DNA from: Eggerthellaceae bacterium
GTDB taxonomy: Bacteria > Actinomycetota > Coriobacteriia > Coriobacteriales > Eggerthellaceae
Direction of reading: 5' to 3'
NCBI GenBank assembly: GCA_017533165.1
Contig: JAFXIM010000246.1
Span: forward strand, 1-7,464
Length of the DNA: 7,464 nt
The translations under genes and the position numbers were made by a program. Positions 1 to 6,297 of the stretch are shown here, piece by piece; the stretch's first letter is position 1, and each line of letters opens with the position of its first letter. Under the pieces are notes generated by a model. That model had not been told where the DNA came from and did no database searches. It saw only the letters and a list, made by a program, of their open reading frames with translations.

Positions 1-1078
1 CGATCAGGATATCGTCATCAACATCAACCAGGGTCCAATCACCCACATCGCGCAGAAGGGCAAAGCGCACCACGCCGGCACGCGCCTTCTTATCGCCCTT
101 CATGGCCGCCAACATGTCGGCCGGATCAGCCGACCACTCGAGCGCCGGCAGCCCAAGAGTATCGAGCAGCTCGTCCTGCGCACGCACGAACTCGATAGGC
201 GTGCCCACCAAGGCCGCGCCCAAGCGAGCCGCAAAGCGCATACCTTCTGCAACGGCAGCTCCATGCGAGAACACGCCGTAACCGGAGAGCTTCTCAATGG
301 CATGACCCAGGGTGTGACCGTAGTTCAAGCATTCGCGCACGCCGCGGCTCTCGGTCTTGTCCTCGGCTACCACGTTGGCCTTGAACACCACCGATCGGGC
401 AATGGCCTCAGCGGCAACATCCTCATCACGCGCAGCCAAAGCGTCTGCGTTCTCAACCATCCAGAAGAAGAAGTCATCGGATTCGATGGCAGCCGACTTG
501 GCGATCTCGGCGCAACCGCAGCGCCACTCGCGATCGGGCAGCGTTGAGAGCGTCGCCGTCGACGCGCACACGTAAGAGGGTTGCTTAAAGGTGCCGACCA
601 AATTCTTGCCTGCGCTCAGGTTGACGCCGGTCTTGCCGCCAACCGAGGAGTCGACCATGGAAAGCAAGGTGGTGGGAACCTGCACCACGGGCACGCCGCG
701 CATGTAGGTCGAAGCCACGAATCCCGCCAAGTCACCCACAACGCCGCCGCCAAGCGCCACCACGGCGCAGTCGCGGCCCAGCTTGAGCTCGGCCATGGCC
801 TCCCAAATCTCACCGGCTACCTCGAGCGATTTGGACTCCTCGCCCGCGGGAACCACGATGTCGCCCACGCGATAGCCCGCCGCCTTAAGCGAGGCCTTGG
901 TCTCGGCCAGATACAGGGGCGCCACGTTCGAATCGCTAATCACCAGCAGACGAGGGGATGTCGCCACGGCGTCGATGCGCTTCATGTACGAGCCCAAACC
1001 AGCGAGCACATCAGCGCCGATGCGCACGTTGTAGGTCTCCTCACCCGGGATGTTGACCACTACCTTGGTTGCCGGCAC
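1..1078 (-). CDS. aroB: 3-dehydroquinate synthase, 3' end cut by the window edge
   Basis: Converts DAHP to 3-dehydroquinate, the second shikimate-pathway step, using NAD+ and a divalent metal in the cytoplasm. The minus-strand frame is open for 359 codons and leaves the window without a stop. Family members are about 350-370 residues, so little is missing. Visible motifs are the NAD-binding GGGVVGD (about 110-116), PTTLL (135-139), VGGKTGVN (146-153), GKNLVG (157-162), E191/K194 in a GCAEIAK segment, K233, R248, NYGHTLGH (252-259, metal ligands H255 and H259), HGAAVAEG with the third metal ligand H272, and a C-terminal KGDKK. All match the catalytic set known for dehydroquinate synthases. The GTG start at 1078 is chosen because AGAAGG lies 6 nt upstream; another GTG at 1060 lacks this. 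The start lies inside aroK, giving a 19-nt overlap and probable translational coupling. No frameshift is seen. The assignment is very secure. Confidence 0.97.
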   Translation of the reverse strand, partial: MPATKVVVNIPGEETYNVRIGADVLAGLGSYMKRIDAVATSPRLLVISDSNVAPLYLAETKASLKAAGYRVGDIVVPAGEESKSLEVAGEIWEAMAELKLGRDCAVVALGGGVVGDLAGFVASTYMRGVPVVQVPTTLLSMVDSSVGGKTGVNLSAGKNLVGTFKQPSYVCASTATLSTLPDREWRCGCAEIAKSAAIESDDFFFWMVENADALAARDEDVAAEAIARSVVFKANVVAEDKTESRGVRECLNYGHTLGHAIEKLSGYGVFSHGAAVAEGMRFAARLGAALVGTPIEFVRAQDELLDTLGLPALEWSADPADMLAAMKGDKKARAGVVRFALLRDVGDWTLVDVDDDILI

Positions 1079-1611
1079 AGCACACCTTCTCTCTCGAGCG
1101 CGCGCTGAATCTCGCGCGCGATTGCATACACGTTCTTACCCGACGTATCCACGCTCACATGAGCCACGCTTTCGTATAGCGGAAGGCGCTGCGCGCAGCG
1201 CTCTCGAGCAGCTTCAAGATCCTGGAACAGGGGGCGTGTGGACGTGTCGCTGATGCGCGCAGCAGCTTCGTCGACCGACACCTTCATGTGCACCACGAAG
1301 CCGCTTTCACGCAGGATGGCACGAATTGCCTCACACGTGATCACACCGCCGCCGCAGGACACAAGCAGAGGATCCTTGTCCACCAGCTCCTCGAGCACCT
1401 CGGTTTCAATGGCACGGAAGGCACCTTCGCCATCACTTGCGAAAATGTCTTTGATCTTGCGGCCCTCACGACGCTCGAGGTAGGTGTCCATATCGACCGA
1501 GGACAAAGCGCACATGCGCGCCAGCTTGCGCGCGACGCTCGTCTTTCCCGCACCCATGAAGCCGATGAGAAACACCGGCCGCGTCAGGGCGAAGCGCTCC
1601 TCGCCGTTCAT
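1060..1611 (-). CDS. aroK: Shikimate kinase
   Basis: Phosphorylates shikimate with ATP to shikimate-3-phosphate, the fifth step of the pathway, in the cytoplasm. The 183-residue protein is close to the usual 170-190. Visible motifs are the Walker A loop GFMGAGKTS (17-25), the shikimate/Mg-binding DMD (40-42), FRAIE (65-69, with the substrate-contacting Arg66), the CGGGV Walker B-like motif (86-90), the LID segment TSTRPLF with Arg126 (123-129), and an adenine-side Arg142 before PLYE. The ATG at 1611 overlaps the aroC stop as ATGA (1608-1611). The likely Shine-Dalgarno GAGGA lies in the aroC 3' end about 10 nt upstream, so translation is probably coupled to aroC. The 3' end overlaps aroB by 19 nt. 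aroK or aroL as the name is a matter of convention, since only one kinase is visible here. All key residues are present. Confidence 0.97.
   Translation of the reverse strand: MNGEERFALTRPVFLIGFMGAGKTSVARKLARMCALSSVDMDTYLERREGRKIKDIFASDGEGAFRAIETEVLEELVDKDPLLVSCGGGVITCEAIRAILRESGFVVHMKVSVDEAAARISDTSTRPLFQDLEAARERCAQRLPLYESVAHVSVDTSGKNVYAIAREIQRALEREGVLCRQPR
1085..1090 (-). promoter_or_regulatory. Ribosome binding site of aroB inside aroK
   Basis: The minus strand reads AGAAGG here, 6 nt before the GTG at 1078. It lies within the last codons of aroK and decides the aroB start over the in-frame GTG at 1060. A 7-bp GC hairpin (1099-1120) sits just upstream of it. Confidence 0.7.
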
Positions 1612-2789
1612 CGGGACATCGTCCTCAAACGCTGCTTGTAAGCCCTGATGGCTGCCTTGATATCAGCCATGTTGTTGCCGCCGAAAGCCTCAAGGTAGGC
1701 GTTTGCCAGGGCAAAGGCCACCTCACCTTCCGCAACAACCGCAGCTGCGGGCACAGCGCACACGTCGCTTCGCTCTTTAGATGCCAGCTCCGCTTCAAGC
1801 GTGTCCATGTTCACGGTCTCAAGCGGCTGCATGAGCGTGGGAATGGGCTTCATGGCCACGGTGGCGATGAGGGGCATGCCGTTGGTCATACCGCCCTCCA
1901 GGCCGCCGGCATTATTGCTCGTACGCGTGAAGCCGGTCTTGGGATCGAGCTTGATGGGGTCGTGAACCTGAGAACCCGGGCGACGCGCCGCCTCAAAGCC
2001 CAAACCAAATTCAACGCCCTTGATGGCGGGGATGGAGAAAAGAGCCGCGCCAACACGTGAGGTCAAACGATCCCCCGCCGTGGCATATCCGCCCAGGCCC
2101 GGCAAAAGGCCGCGAGCAACCACGCGGAAGGTGCCGCCCAAGCTTTCACCGTCGATCTTAGCCTGATCGATGGCGGCCTTCATGGCCTCAGTCGCCGCCA
2201 CGTCGGGGCAGCGCATCTCGGAAAGCTCGATGTCAAGCGGCGAATAGGTGGTAGCCGCGATCATGGGGTCTTCCTCATCCATGGACGCATCCCCCACCGA
2301 CACCACGTAGGAATACACCTCAACGCCAAGCTCCGCCAAAAACTCGCGCGCAATGCCCGATGCAGCCACGCGCGCCGCCGTCTCGCGCGCACTCGCGCGT
2401 TCGAGGATATTGCGGCAATCGTCAGTGTTGGTCTTCATGGCGCCCACCAGATCGGCATGACCCGGACGCGGCGTTACCTCGCGCACCAAGTCTTGAGGAG
2501 CCGCGTCAAAGGCGGCCATGCGCGCGGTCCAGTTTTCCCAGTCGCGATTCTTGACCACCAGCGTGATGGGGCTGCCCATGGTCTTGCCAAAGCGAATGCC
2601 GCTCACGACGCTCACCTTGTCCTTCTCGATGAGCATGCGCCCACCGCGTCCGTAACCGGACTGCCTGCGGGAAAGGTCACTGTTGATCTGGTCCTCGGAG
2701 ATCTTAAGACCCGCCGGGACGCCCGTGATGATAGCCGTAAGCTGAGGACCGTGGCTTTCGCCCGCCGTTACGTATTCCATATTGGCCAT
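1608..2789 (-). CDS. aroC: Chorismate synthase
   Basis: Catalyses the last common step, 5-enolpyruvylshikimate-3-phosphate to chorismate, with reduced FMN as cofactor. The 393-residue product matches the roughly 390-residue form of Gram-positive bacteria. Motifs from the N-terminus are AGESHGPQL with catalytic His13, RRQSGYGRGGRM (41-52), RPGHAD with His111 (108-113), RASARETAARV (131-141), and SNNAGGLEGGMTNG near residue 314, which belongs to the FMN/substrate site. The frame stays open upstream to a GTG at 2921, but that would add 44 residues unlike the family and has no Shine-Dalgarno. ATG 2789 is preceded by GAAGGCGG and places the GESHG motif where the family has it. ATG 2780, giving 390 residues, is a possible alternative. 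The stop codon overlaps the aroK ATG. A 150-nt leader separates it from aroE and may carry control signals. Confidence 0.97.
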   Translation of the reverse strand: MANMEYVTAGESHGPQLTAIITGVPAGLKISEDQINSDLSRRQSGYGRGGRMLIEKDKVSVVSGIRFGKTMGSPITLVVKNRDWENWTARMAAFDAAPQDLVREVTPRPGHADLVGAMKTNTDDCRNILERASARETAARVAASGIAREFLAELGVEVYSYVVSVGDASMDEEDPMIAATTYSPLDIELSEMRCPDVAATEAMKAAIDQAKIDGESLGGTFRVVARGLLPGLGGYATAGDRLTSRVGAALFSIPAIKGVEFGLGFEAARRPGSQVHDPIKLDPKTGFTRTSNNAGGLEGGMTNGMPLIATVAMKPIPTLMQPLETVNMDTLEAELASKERSDVCAVPAAAVVAEGEVAFALANAYLEAFGGNNMADIKAAIRAYKQRLRTMSR

Positions 2790-2834
2790 GAGTTCGCCGC
2801 CTTCGCGCATGTAATTGCGTACCTGATAAGCCTT

Positions 2835-2897
2835 GGCGCCTCGCCCAAACGCCATCAGCAGGCCCGCAGGAAAAACCCGCCGGGCAGCCGAGGCGCC
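2835..2897. repeat. 9-bp inverted repeat in the aroC leader
   Basis: GGCGCCTCG at 2835-2843 and its exact reverse complement CGAGGCGCC at 2889-2897 are separated by 45 nt. The right arm overlaps the CGGGC arm of the terminator-like hairpin, so the two structures are mutually exclusive. In GC-rich DNA such a repeat could arise by chance. Confidence 0.5.
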
Positions 2898-2899
2898 CG
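2871..2899 (-). terminator. Weak terminator-like hairpin upstream of aroC
   Basis: On the minus strand a 5-bp stem CGGGC/GCCCG (2899-2895 with 2885-2881) encloses a 9-nt loop. It is followed by GCGGG and then five T residues (2875-2871). The 5-nt gap between stem and T-run and the short stem make it a poor intrinsic terminator. It is of interest mainly because the overlapping longer-range repeat could prevent it from forming. Confidence 0.25.
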
Positions 2900-2939
2900 A
2901 TCGAACGCCGTTACTTCGCACGAAGGGAATTGTAGCGCA

Positions 2940-3872
2940 CTAGTCGATATCGAACTGCGCCGCCTGCGCCATGAGGGTAAACATATCGTCGGCGGAAAGG
3001 CTCAGGTCCACCCCCGCAATGTCGCACACGATCTCAGCCGTGACGACAGCCTGCCCCACCAGCATGCCCGCGCCGTCCGCAAAGGTGCATCCCGCCTGAC
3101 GCGCGCCCTTTGCAAGCGCCGTTTCCCCGTGGCCGTAAACCACGTCGAGCACAAACTGACCCTCGTGCAGAAGGTCGGTGTCAAAGGGGGCCGGATCGCC
3201 CTCCTTCATACCCAGCGGCGTTGCGTCGACGATCAGGTCTGCCGCGGCAATGGCCTTGTGGGACGTGGCGTAGCTGCCAAACTTGAACGCGCAGTCATCG
3301 TAGGTTTCGCGGAAGCTGCGGTGATGGCTCTTGGCCGCTGGCAGATCGATGGTGGCGTGAGCCAAGATCGAGAACTCATCAAGATATCCCTGCATAACCG
3401 CCGCGCTCTTCTCCTTGTCGCGACCGAGCAGCACCACCTCTGCCGCCCCTGCCTGCGCAGCTGCATGGAGGATGGCAAGAGAAGTCGGGCCCGTGCCGCA
3501 AACGACAACGCTTTTGCCAGCAAAGGAAAAACCGCAACGCTCCAGATAGGCAATACAGCCCTGGCCGTCAGTGTTATACGCGATAAGCAAATCCCCCTTG
3601 CGCACGAGCAAGTTGGCACCCTTCGCCAAACGAGCCGAAGCAGCGCGGGCGTTTGCCACCTTGAGGGCATGGGGCTTATAGGGCATGGTGATGTTGATGG
3701 ACAGGAAGTCTCGTTTATCGAGGAAGGCGAGCGCCTCCTCTTCGGTCTCGCAATCAGCCAGACCGTATTCCCAGTTCAGACCCAAGCGCGGATACACCGC
3801 GTTGTACATAACCGGCGACTTCGAATGAGCCACGGGATGACCAAGGACATAGAGCTTTTCGCTGTTTGACAT
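2940..3872 (-). CDS. aroE: Shikimate dehydrogenase, divergent and long form
   Basis: Reduces 3-dehydroshikimate to shikimate with NADPH. The N-terminal substrate domain carries HPVAHSKSP (12-20, with shikimate-binding Ser17 and Ser19), NITMPYK with catalytic Lys65, and YNTDGQG with catalytic Asp101. The Rossmann domain follows with VVVCGTGPTS (121-130), DATPLGM (216-222), DVVYGHGET (243-251) and GAGMLVGQA (267-275). At 310 residues it exceeds the usual 270-290, and the extra length lies mostly between about 150 and 215. The nucleotide loop GTGPTS differs from the common GAGGA-type, and GHGET replaces the common NPxxT, so NADP handling may be altered. Start ATG 3872 has AAGAAGG 7 nt upstream; ATG 3890, with GAGG 6 nt upstream, is a credible alternative. 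It lies 90 nt after yqeG and 150 nt before aroC. A quinate/shikimate dehydrogenase-like paralogue is possible, but the pathway context favours AroE. Confidence 0.92.
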   Translation of the reverse strand: MSNSEKLYVLGHPVAHSKSPVMYNAVYPRLGLNWEYGLADCETEEEALAFLDKRDFLSINITMPYKPHALKVANARAASARLAKGANLLVRKGDLLIAYNTDGQGCIAYLERCGFSFAGKSVVVCGTGPTSLAILHAAAQAGAAEVVLLGRDKEKSAAVMQGYLDEFSILAHATIDLPAAKSHHRSFRETYDDCAFKFGSYATSHKAIAAADLIVDATPLGMKEGDPAPFDTDLLHEGQFVLDVVYGHGETALAKGARQAGCTFADGAGMLVGQAVVTAEIVCDIAGVDLSLSADDMFTLMAQAAQFDID

Positions 3873-3879
3873 GCGCTTG

Positions 3880-3886
3880 CCTTCTT
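3880..3886 (-). promoter_or_regulatory. Ribosome binding site supporting the aroE start
   Basis: The minus strand reads AAGAAGG, 7 nt before ATG 3872, and supports the start that puts the HSKSP motif at residues 16-20. The rest of the 90-nt yqeG-aroE gap (3873-3962) shows no clear promoter or terminator, only a weak GCGGA/TCCGC pairing. Confidence 0.6.
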
Positions 3887-3962
3887 TCATGCGCCGCCTC
3901 AGCTGCGCGTCTGCGCTCAAAACCTGTGCGGAATCCGCCGAGCGCTTACCTTCTCCGCTTTT

Positions 3963-4511
3963 TTAGCACTCTTCAGCCAACGCGGCCTCGACGATGTTGC
4001 GGCATGCCGGAGTCAACGGCTCGGTGGCACGGTCACCAAGAATGGCGCGCTCGAAGTTGCGCATGATAAGCGTGTGCGGGAGGTCCTTTTCAACCAGCGG
4101 CTGAACCATGTAGACCTTCATGCCGATCAAATGCGCGCCGAGCACGTCGGTTGCCATCTGATCACCCACCATAACCGTATCGGCGCGCCTACCGCCCACC
4201 TTGCGCATACCGAGGAAGAAGCCATGCGGAAGCGGCTTCATGGACTTACCTACGATAGGCAGGTCGATTTCGGCTGCAAGCTCATGCACGCTGGCATGCC
4301 AGTTGTTGGAAACCAGGCAGAGCTTGATGCCCGCATCGCGCGCACGGCCCATCCATACGCCCACGTCGCGCGGGATTTCGTGAGTATCGCGCGTGAGGAT
4401 GGTGTTGTCGATGTCGAGCAGAACGTGCTTGATCCCGAGGGAGAGCAGGTCGCGCTCGAGGTCGATGTGCGATATGCGCGAGAAGTATTTGTCAGGCTCG
4501 AGAAGAGACAC
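3963..4511 (-). CDS. yqeG: YqeG family HAD phosphatase
   Basis: A 182-residue cytoplasmic HAD-superfamily (IIIA) phosphatase. Numbered from the GTG at 4511, motif I is DIDNTIL with nucleophile Asp33 and Asp35, motif II is SNN at 68-70, the motif III lysine is Lys92 in a KP pair, and motif IV is GDQMATD (116-122). No cap domain is evident, as expected for this subgroup. The fungal relative Gep4 dephosphorylates phosphatidylglycerophosphate, so a role in phosphatidylglycerol synthesis is plausible, but the bacterial substrate is not shown by the sequence. The frame is open to a GTG at 4535, but that has no Shine-Dalgarno. The GTG at 4511 has a perfect AAGGAG 6 nt upstream and gives an N-terminus (LLEPDKYF) typical of the family. 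It follows mltG by 39 nt. In Bacillus, yqeG also lies near aroE (yqeG-yqeH-aroE), so the pairing recurs. Confidence 0.9.
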   Translation of the reverse strand: MSLLEPDKYFSRISHIDLERDLLSLGIKHVLLDIDNTILTRDTHEIPRDVGVWMGRARDAGIKLCLVSNNWHASVHELAAEIDLPIVGKSMKPLPHGFFLGMRKVGGRRADTVMVGDQMATDVLGAHLIGMKVYMVQPLVEKDLPHTLIMRNFERAILGDRATEPLTPACRNIVEAALAEEC

Positions 4512-4517
4512 GCGGTT

Positions 4518-4523
4518 CTCCTT
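4518..4523 (-). promoter_or_regulatory. Strong ribosome binding site setting the yqeG start
   Basis: The minus strand reads AAGGAG, 6 nt before GTG 4511. It lies inside the longer open frame that begins at GTG 4535 and argues that the first eight codons of that frame are untranslated. Confidence 0.75.
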
Positions 4524-4550
4524 GGTGTTTGCCACAGCAGGCGCAAGGGC

Positions 4551-5795
4551 CTAGCCGTTAGCAATCGCGTACTGGTGCTGGTCGTAGTTTTCACTGAAAT
4601 AGTAGTTCATGCTGCCATCGGCGTTCGAGGTGAAGTAGAAGTACAGGTAGTTCGTTTCAGCCGGAGCGCACACCGCCTGCAGGGAGTCAAGGCTCGGGGA
4701 GCAGATGGGCGTCGGCGGCAGGCCGTAGTTGGCATAGGTGCCGTACGGCGTGTCAGCATGAACCTCATCGGGCGTGGGATCGTGTCCAACCTCGTAAGCC
4801 GTGGTGGCATCGGACTGGAGCGGCATGTTGATGGCCAGGCGGTTGTAGAACACCGAGGCTACCGTGGTGCGATTGTCGGCCGCCGACTCCTTCTCCACAA
4901 TGGACGCCAGATTCACGGCGTCGTAGAGGCTTAAGCCCTTGCCCTCAGGATACGCGAAGGAAAGCCCTGCGGTTTCGGTTTGGAACTGGCGCAGCATCAT
5001 GCGAGCTACCGAGGTTGCATCATCAGCTGCGGTGATGGTGTAGGTCTTGGGGAACAAAAAACCCTCGAGCGACTTGGTGCCTGCGTCCGCAAGGAAGGGG
5101 AACTCGGCGGCGTACTTGCTTGCATCGGAAGTGGCGTCGATGAACTGCTGGGCAGTGATGCGGCCCTGCGTCCCCTCTTCGATGGCGGCTGCGGTCTTGG
5201 CTATGGTGAAGCCTTCGGGCACGGTGACCGTGTCTGCCGTTGCCGCGGGTCCTATGGTGAGAGTTTCGATGATCTGGTCAAGCGTCATGCCGCCCTTGAA
5301 CTCATAGGTTCCGGGGATGAGCTTGGCTGCGGCACCCATGGATTCAACGCGGCTGGTGAACTCGCGCGCCGAGCCAACCAGCTTGGCATCTACCAGCTTG
5401 CCGCCGATCTCCTTGCCGGTGGAGCCCTCTTCGATCACCACGATGGCGCTCTGACCCTCGGGCAGAAGGTCAACGGGGTTTCCGGTGACAAGGCCAAACA
5501 GGCGCGGGACTACGAGCACCGCCGCAATCGCCACGACGGCAATGGCCAAGATAACGCCAAGGACCACAGGGGCCTTACTCTTCTTCTTGGGGACGATGTA
5601 GCTGGTATCGTAGGTGCGGAATTCACGATCAGCGCGCGCATGGGCGCTGCGCGCCGCATGCGAAGAACGGCCGGCATGCCCAGCTCCGCGATATTGCGCA
5701 GGACGCTGCTGAGCTCCGCGCTTCTGAGTACCCGGATAACCGGGCGTGATGGTTTTAGGGGTGGATGAGTTCGGCCTTTTGGGTTTGAGAGCCAT
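4551..5795 (-). CDS. mltG: Endolytic murein transglycosylase MltG
   Basis: A membrane-anchored lytic transglycosylase (YceG/MltG family) that cuts nascent peptidoglycan strands and is thought to set glycan chain ends during wall synthesis. The 414-residue protein has a basic, Ala/Ser/His/Arg-rich tail of about 73 residues, presumably cytoplasmic and disordered. One transmembrane helix follows (about 76-97), then a LysM-like region (about 110-185), and the catalytic domain. Family signatures are LEGFLFPKTY (243-252), ASIVEKE (297-303, where Glu301 aligns with the known catalytic Glu), ASVFYNRL (313-320), LQSDATTAYE (326-335) and GLPPTPICSP (358-367). The C-terminus YFYFTSNADG...YYFSENYDQH is also typical. 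The start at ATG 5795 has AAAGGGAGG just upstream, though only 3 nt separate it from the ATG. It follows ruvX by 66 nt, the usual actinobacterial order. No truncation is seen. Confidence 0.95.
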   Translation of the reverse strand: MALKPKRPNSSTPKTITPGYPGTQKRGAQQRPAQYRGAGHAGRSSHAARSAHARADREFRTYDTSYIVPKKKSKAPVVLGVILAIAVVAIAAVLVVPRLFGLVTGNPVDLLPEGQSAIVVIEEGSTGKEIGGKLVDAKLVGSAREFTSRVESMGAAAKLIPGTYEFKGGMTLDQIIETLTIGPAATADTVTVPEGFTIAKTAAAIEEGTQGRITAQQFIDATSDASKYAAEFPFLADAGTKSLEGFLFPKTYTITAADDATSVARMMLRQFQTETAGLSFAYPEGKGLSLYDAVNLASIVEKESAADNRTTVASVFYNRLAINMPLQSDATTAYEVGHDPTPDEVHADTPYGTYANYGLPPTPICSPSLDSLQAVCAPAETNYLYFYFTSNADGSMNYYFSENYDQHQYAIANG

Positions 5796-5861
5796 GGGCC
5801 TCCCTTTCTGCTTACGTTAGTCGGCTCGGTATGTCGGTTGACGGACTCACTTCACGCCCGC

Positions 5862-6278
5862 CTATCGTGCAGCCCTTTCGTCGAGCCACGATTGCAGGAA
5901 CAAGCTAGCGGCTATCATATCGATTTTCCCACGCATGGCCCTCTCGTCGTAACCCTTTTCACGCAAACTACGCTTCGCCTCGCGCGAGCTCAGACGCTCA
6001 TCAGTAAACTCATGCGGTATACCGCACGCCGCGCTGATCTGTGCAGCGGCTTTGCGAATACGCTCAGCCTGCGGACCCTCTTCCCCCGCTAGGGTGTAGG
6101 GCAGTCCGCACAGCAAGAGCTCAGGCTCCCAGTCCTCGAGGGTCATGCGAAAGGATTTGGCGTTGGCCAGGACTTCGTTAGTGGGAAGAACGCAGATGGG
6201 CGAAGCCACACGCTCGTTGGGGTCGCAGATTGCGACCCCAACGCGGACCTCACCTATATCTAATGCCATAACGCGCAT
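5862..6278 (-). CDS. ruvX: RuvX/YqgF family RNase H-fold nuclease
   Basis: A 138-residue YqgF/RuvX protein, the usual size. The family is described as a putative Holliday junction resolvase, and in E. coli YqgF is implicated in processing of pre-16S rRNA, so the exact role here is open. Visible motifs are the first strand ALDIGEVRVGVA (5-16) with acidic Asp7, GLPYTLAGEEGPQAERIR (58-75), DERLSSREAKRSL (93-105) with Asp93/Glu94, and IDMIAASLFLQSWLD (119-133) with Asp120. Asp7, Asp93/Glu94 and Asp120 form the expected acidic site. Start ATG 6278 has AGGTGA 6 nt upstream; the Met4 codon lacks a comparable site. The gene is separated from alaS by a GC-rich hairpin and precedes mltG by 66 nt. In the 66-nt gap (5796-5861) I see no convincing promoter. 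Confidence 0.95.
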   Translation of the reverse strand: MRVMALDIGEVRVGVAICDPNERVASPICVLPTNEVLANAKSFRMTLEDWEPELLLCGLPYTLAGEEGPQAERIRKAAAQISAACGIPHEFTDERLSSREAKRSLREKGYDERAMRGKIDMIAASLFLQSWLDERAAR

Positions 6279-6297
6279 CGATCATCACCTAAAGTCA

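Larger units (their letters stand above)
2790..2939 (-). promoter_or_regulatory. aroE-aroC spacer, possible leader with alternative pairings
   Basis: This 150-nt gap is the longest between genes in the window, in a cluster whose following genes overlap. Directly visible on the minus strand are TACAAT at 2934-2929, resembling a -10 box; a short hairpin (2899-2881) with a TTTTT run at 2875-2871; and a 9-bp inverted repeat (2897-2889 with 2843-2835) that shares bases with the hairpin and so would exclude it. I see no good -35 box (17 nt upstream reads CAGTTC). The frame through the spacer is open and continuous with aroC, but has no supported start. A regulated leader for aroC-aroK-aroB is inference. 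A decayed spacer or simple GC-rich pairing would look similar. Confidence 0.35.

Noticed and set aside
581..1108. Plus-strand open frame of 175 codons opposite aroB
   Set aside because: The minus strand here carries the aroB NAD-binding and GGKTGVN motifs; the plus-strand translation is His/Gly-rich and unlike any family I know.
2790..2921. 44-residue N-terminal extension of AroC from GTG 2921
   Set aside because: There is no Shine-Dalgarno, the residues do not resemble the chorismate synthase N-terminus, and ATG 2789 places the GESHG motif normally.
2790..2921. Aromatic-rich leader peptide for attenuation
   Set aside because: The frame through the spacer has no Trp and only scattered Tyr and Phe, with no ribosome site, so a classic leader peptide is not supported.
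2457..3869. Plus-strand open frame of 470 codons antisense to aroE and aroC
   Set aside because: It lies entirely opposite two genes with intact catalytic motifs, has no recognisable domain, and is the kind of antisense frame that GC-rich codon use creates.
4074..5768. Two further plus-strand open frames (4074-4934 and 4980-5768) opposite yqeG and mltG
   Set aside because: Both are shadows of minus-strand genes with clear family motifs; neither shows protein-like features of its own.
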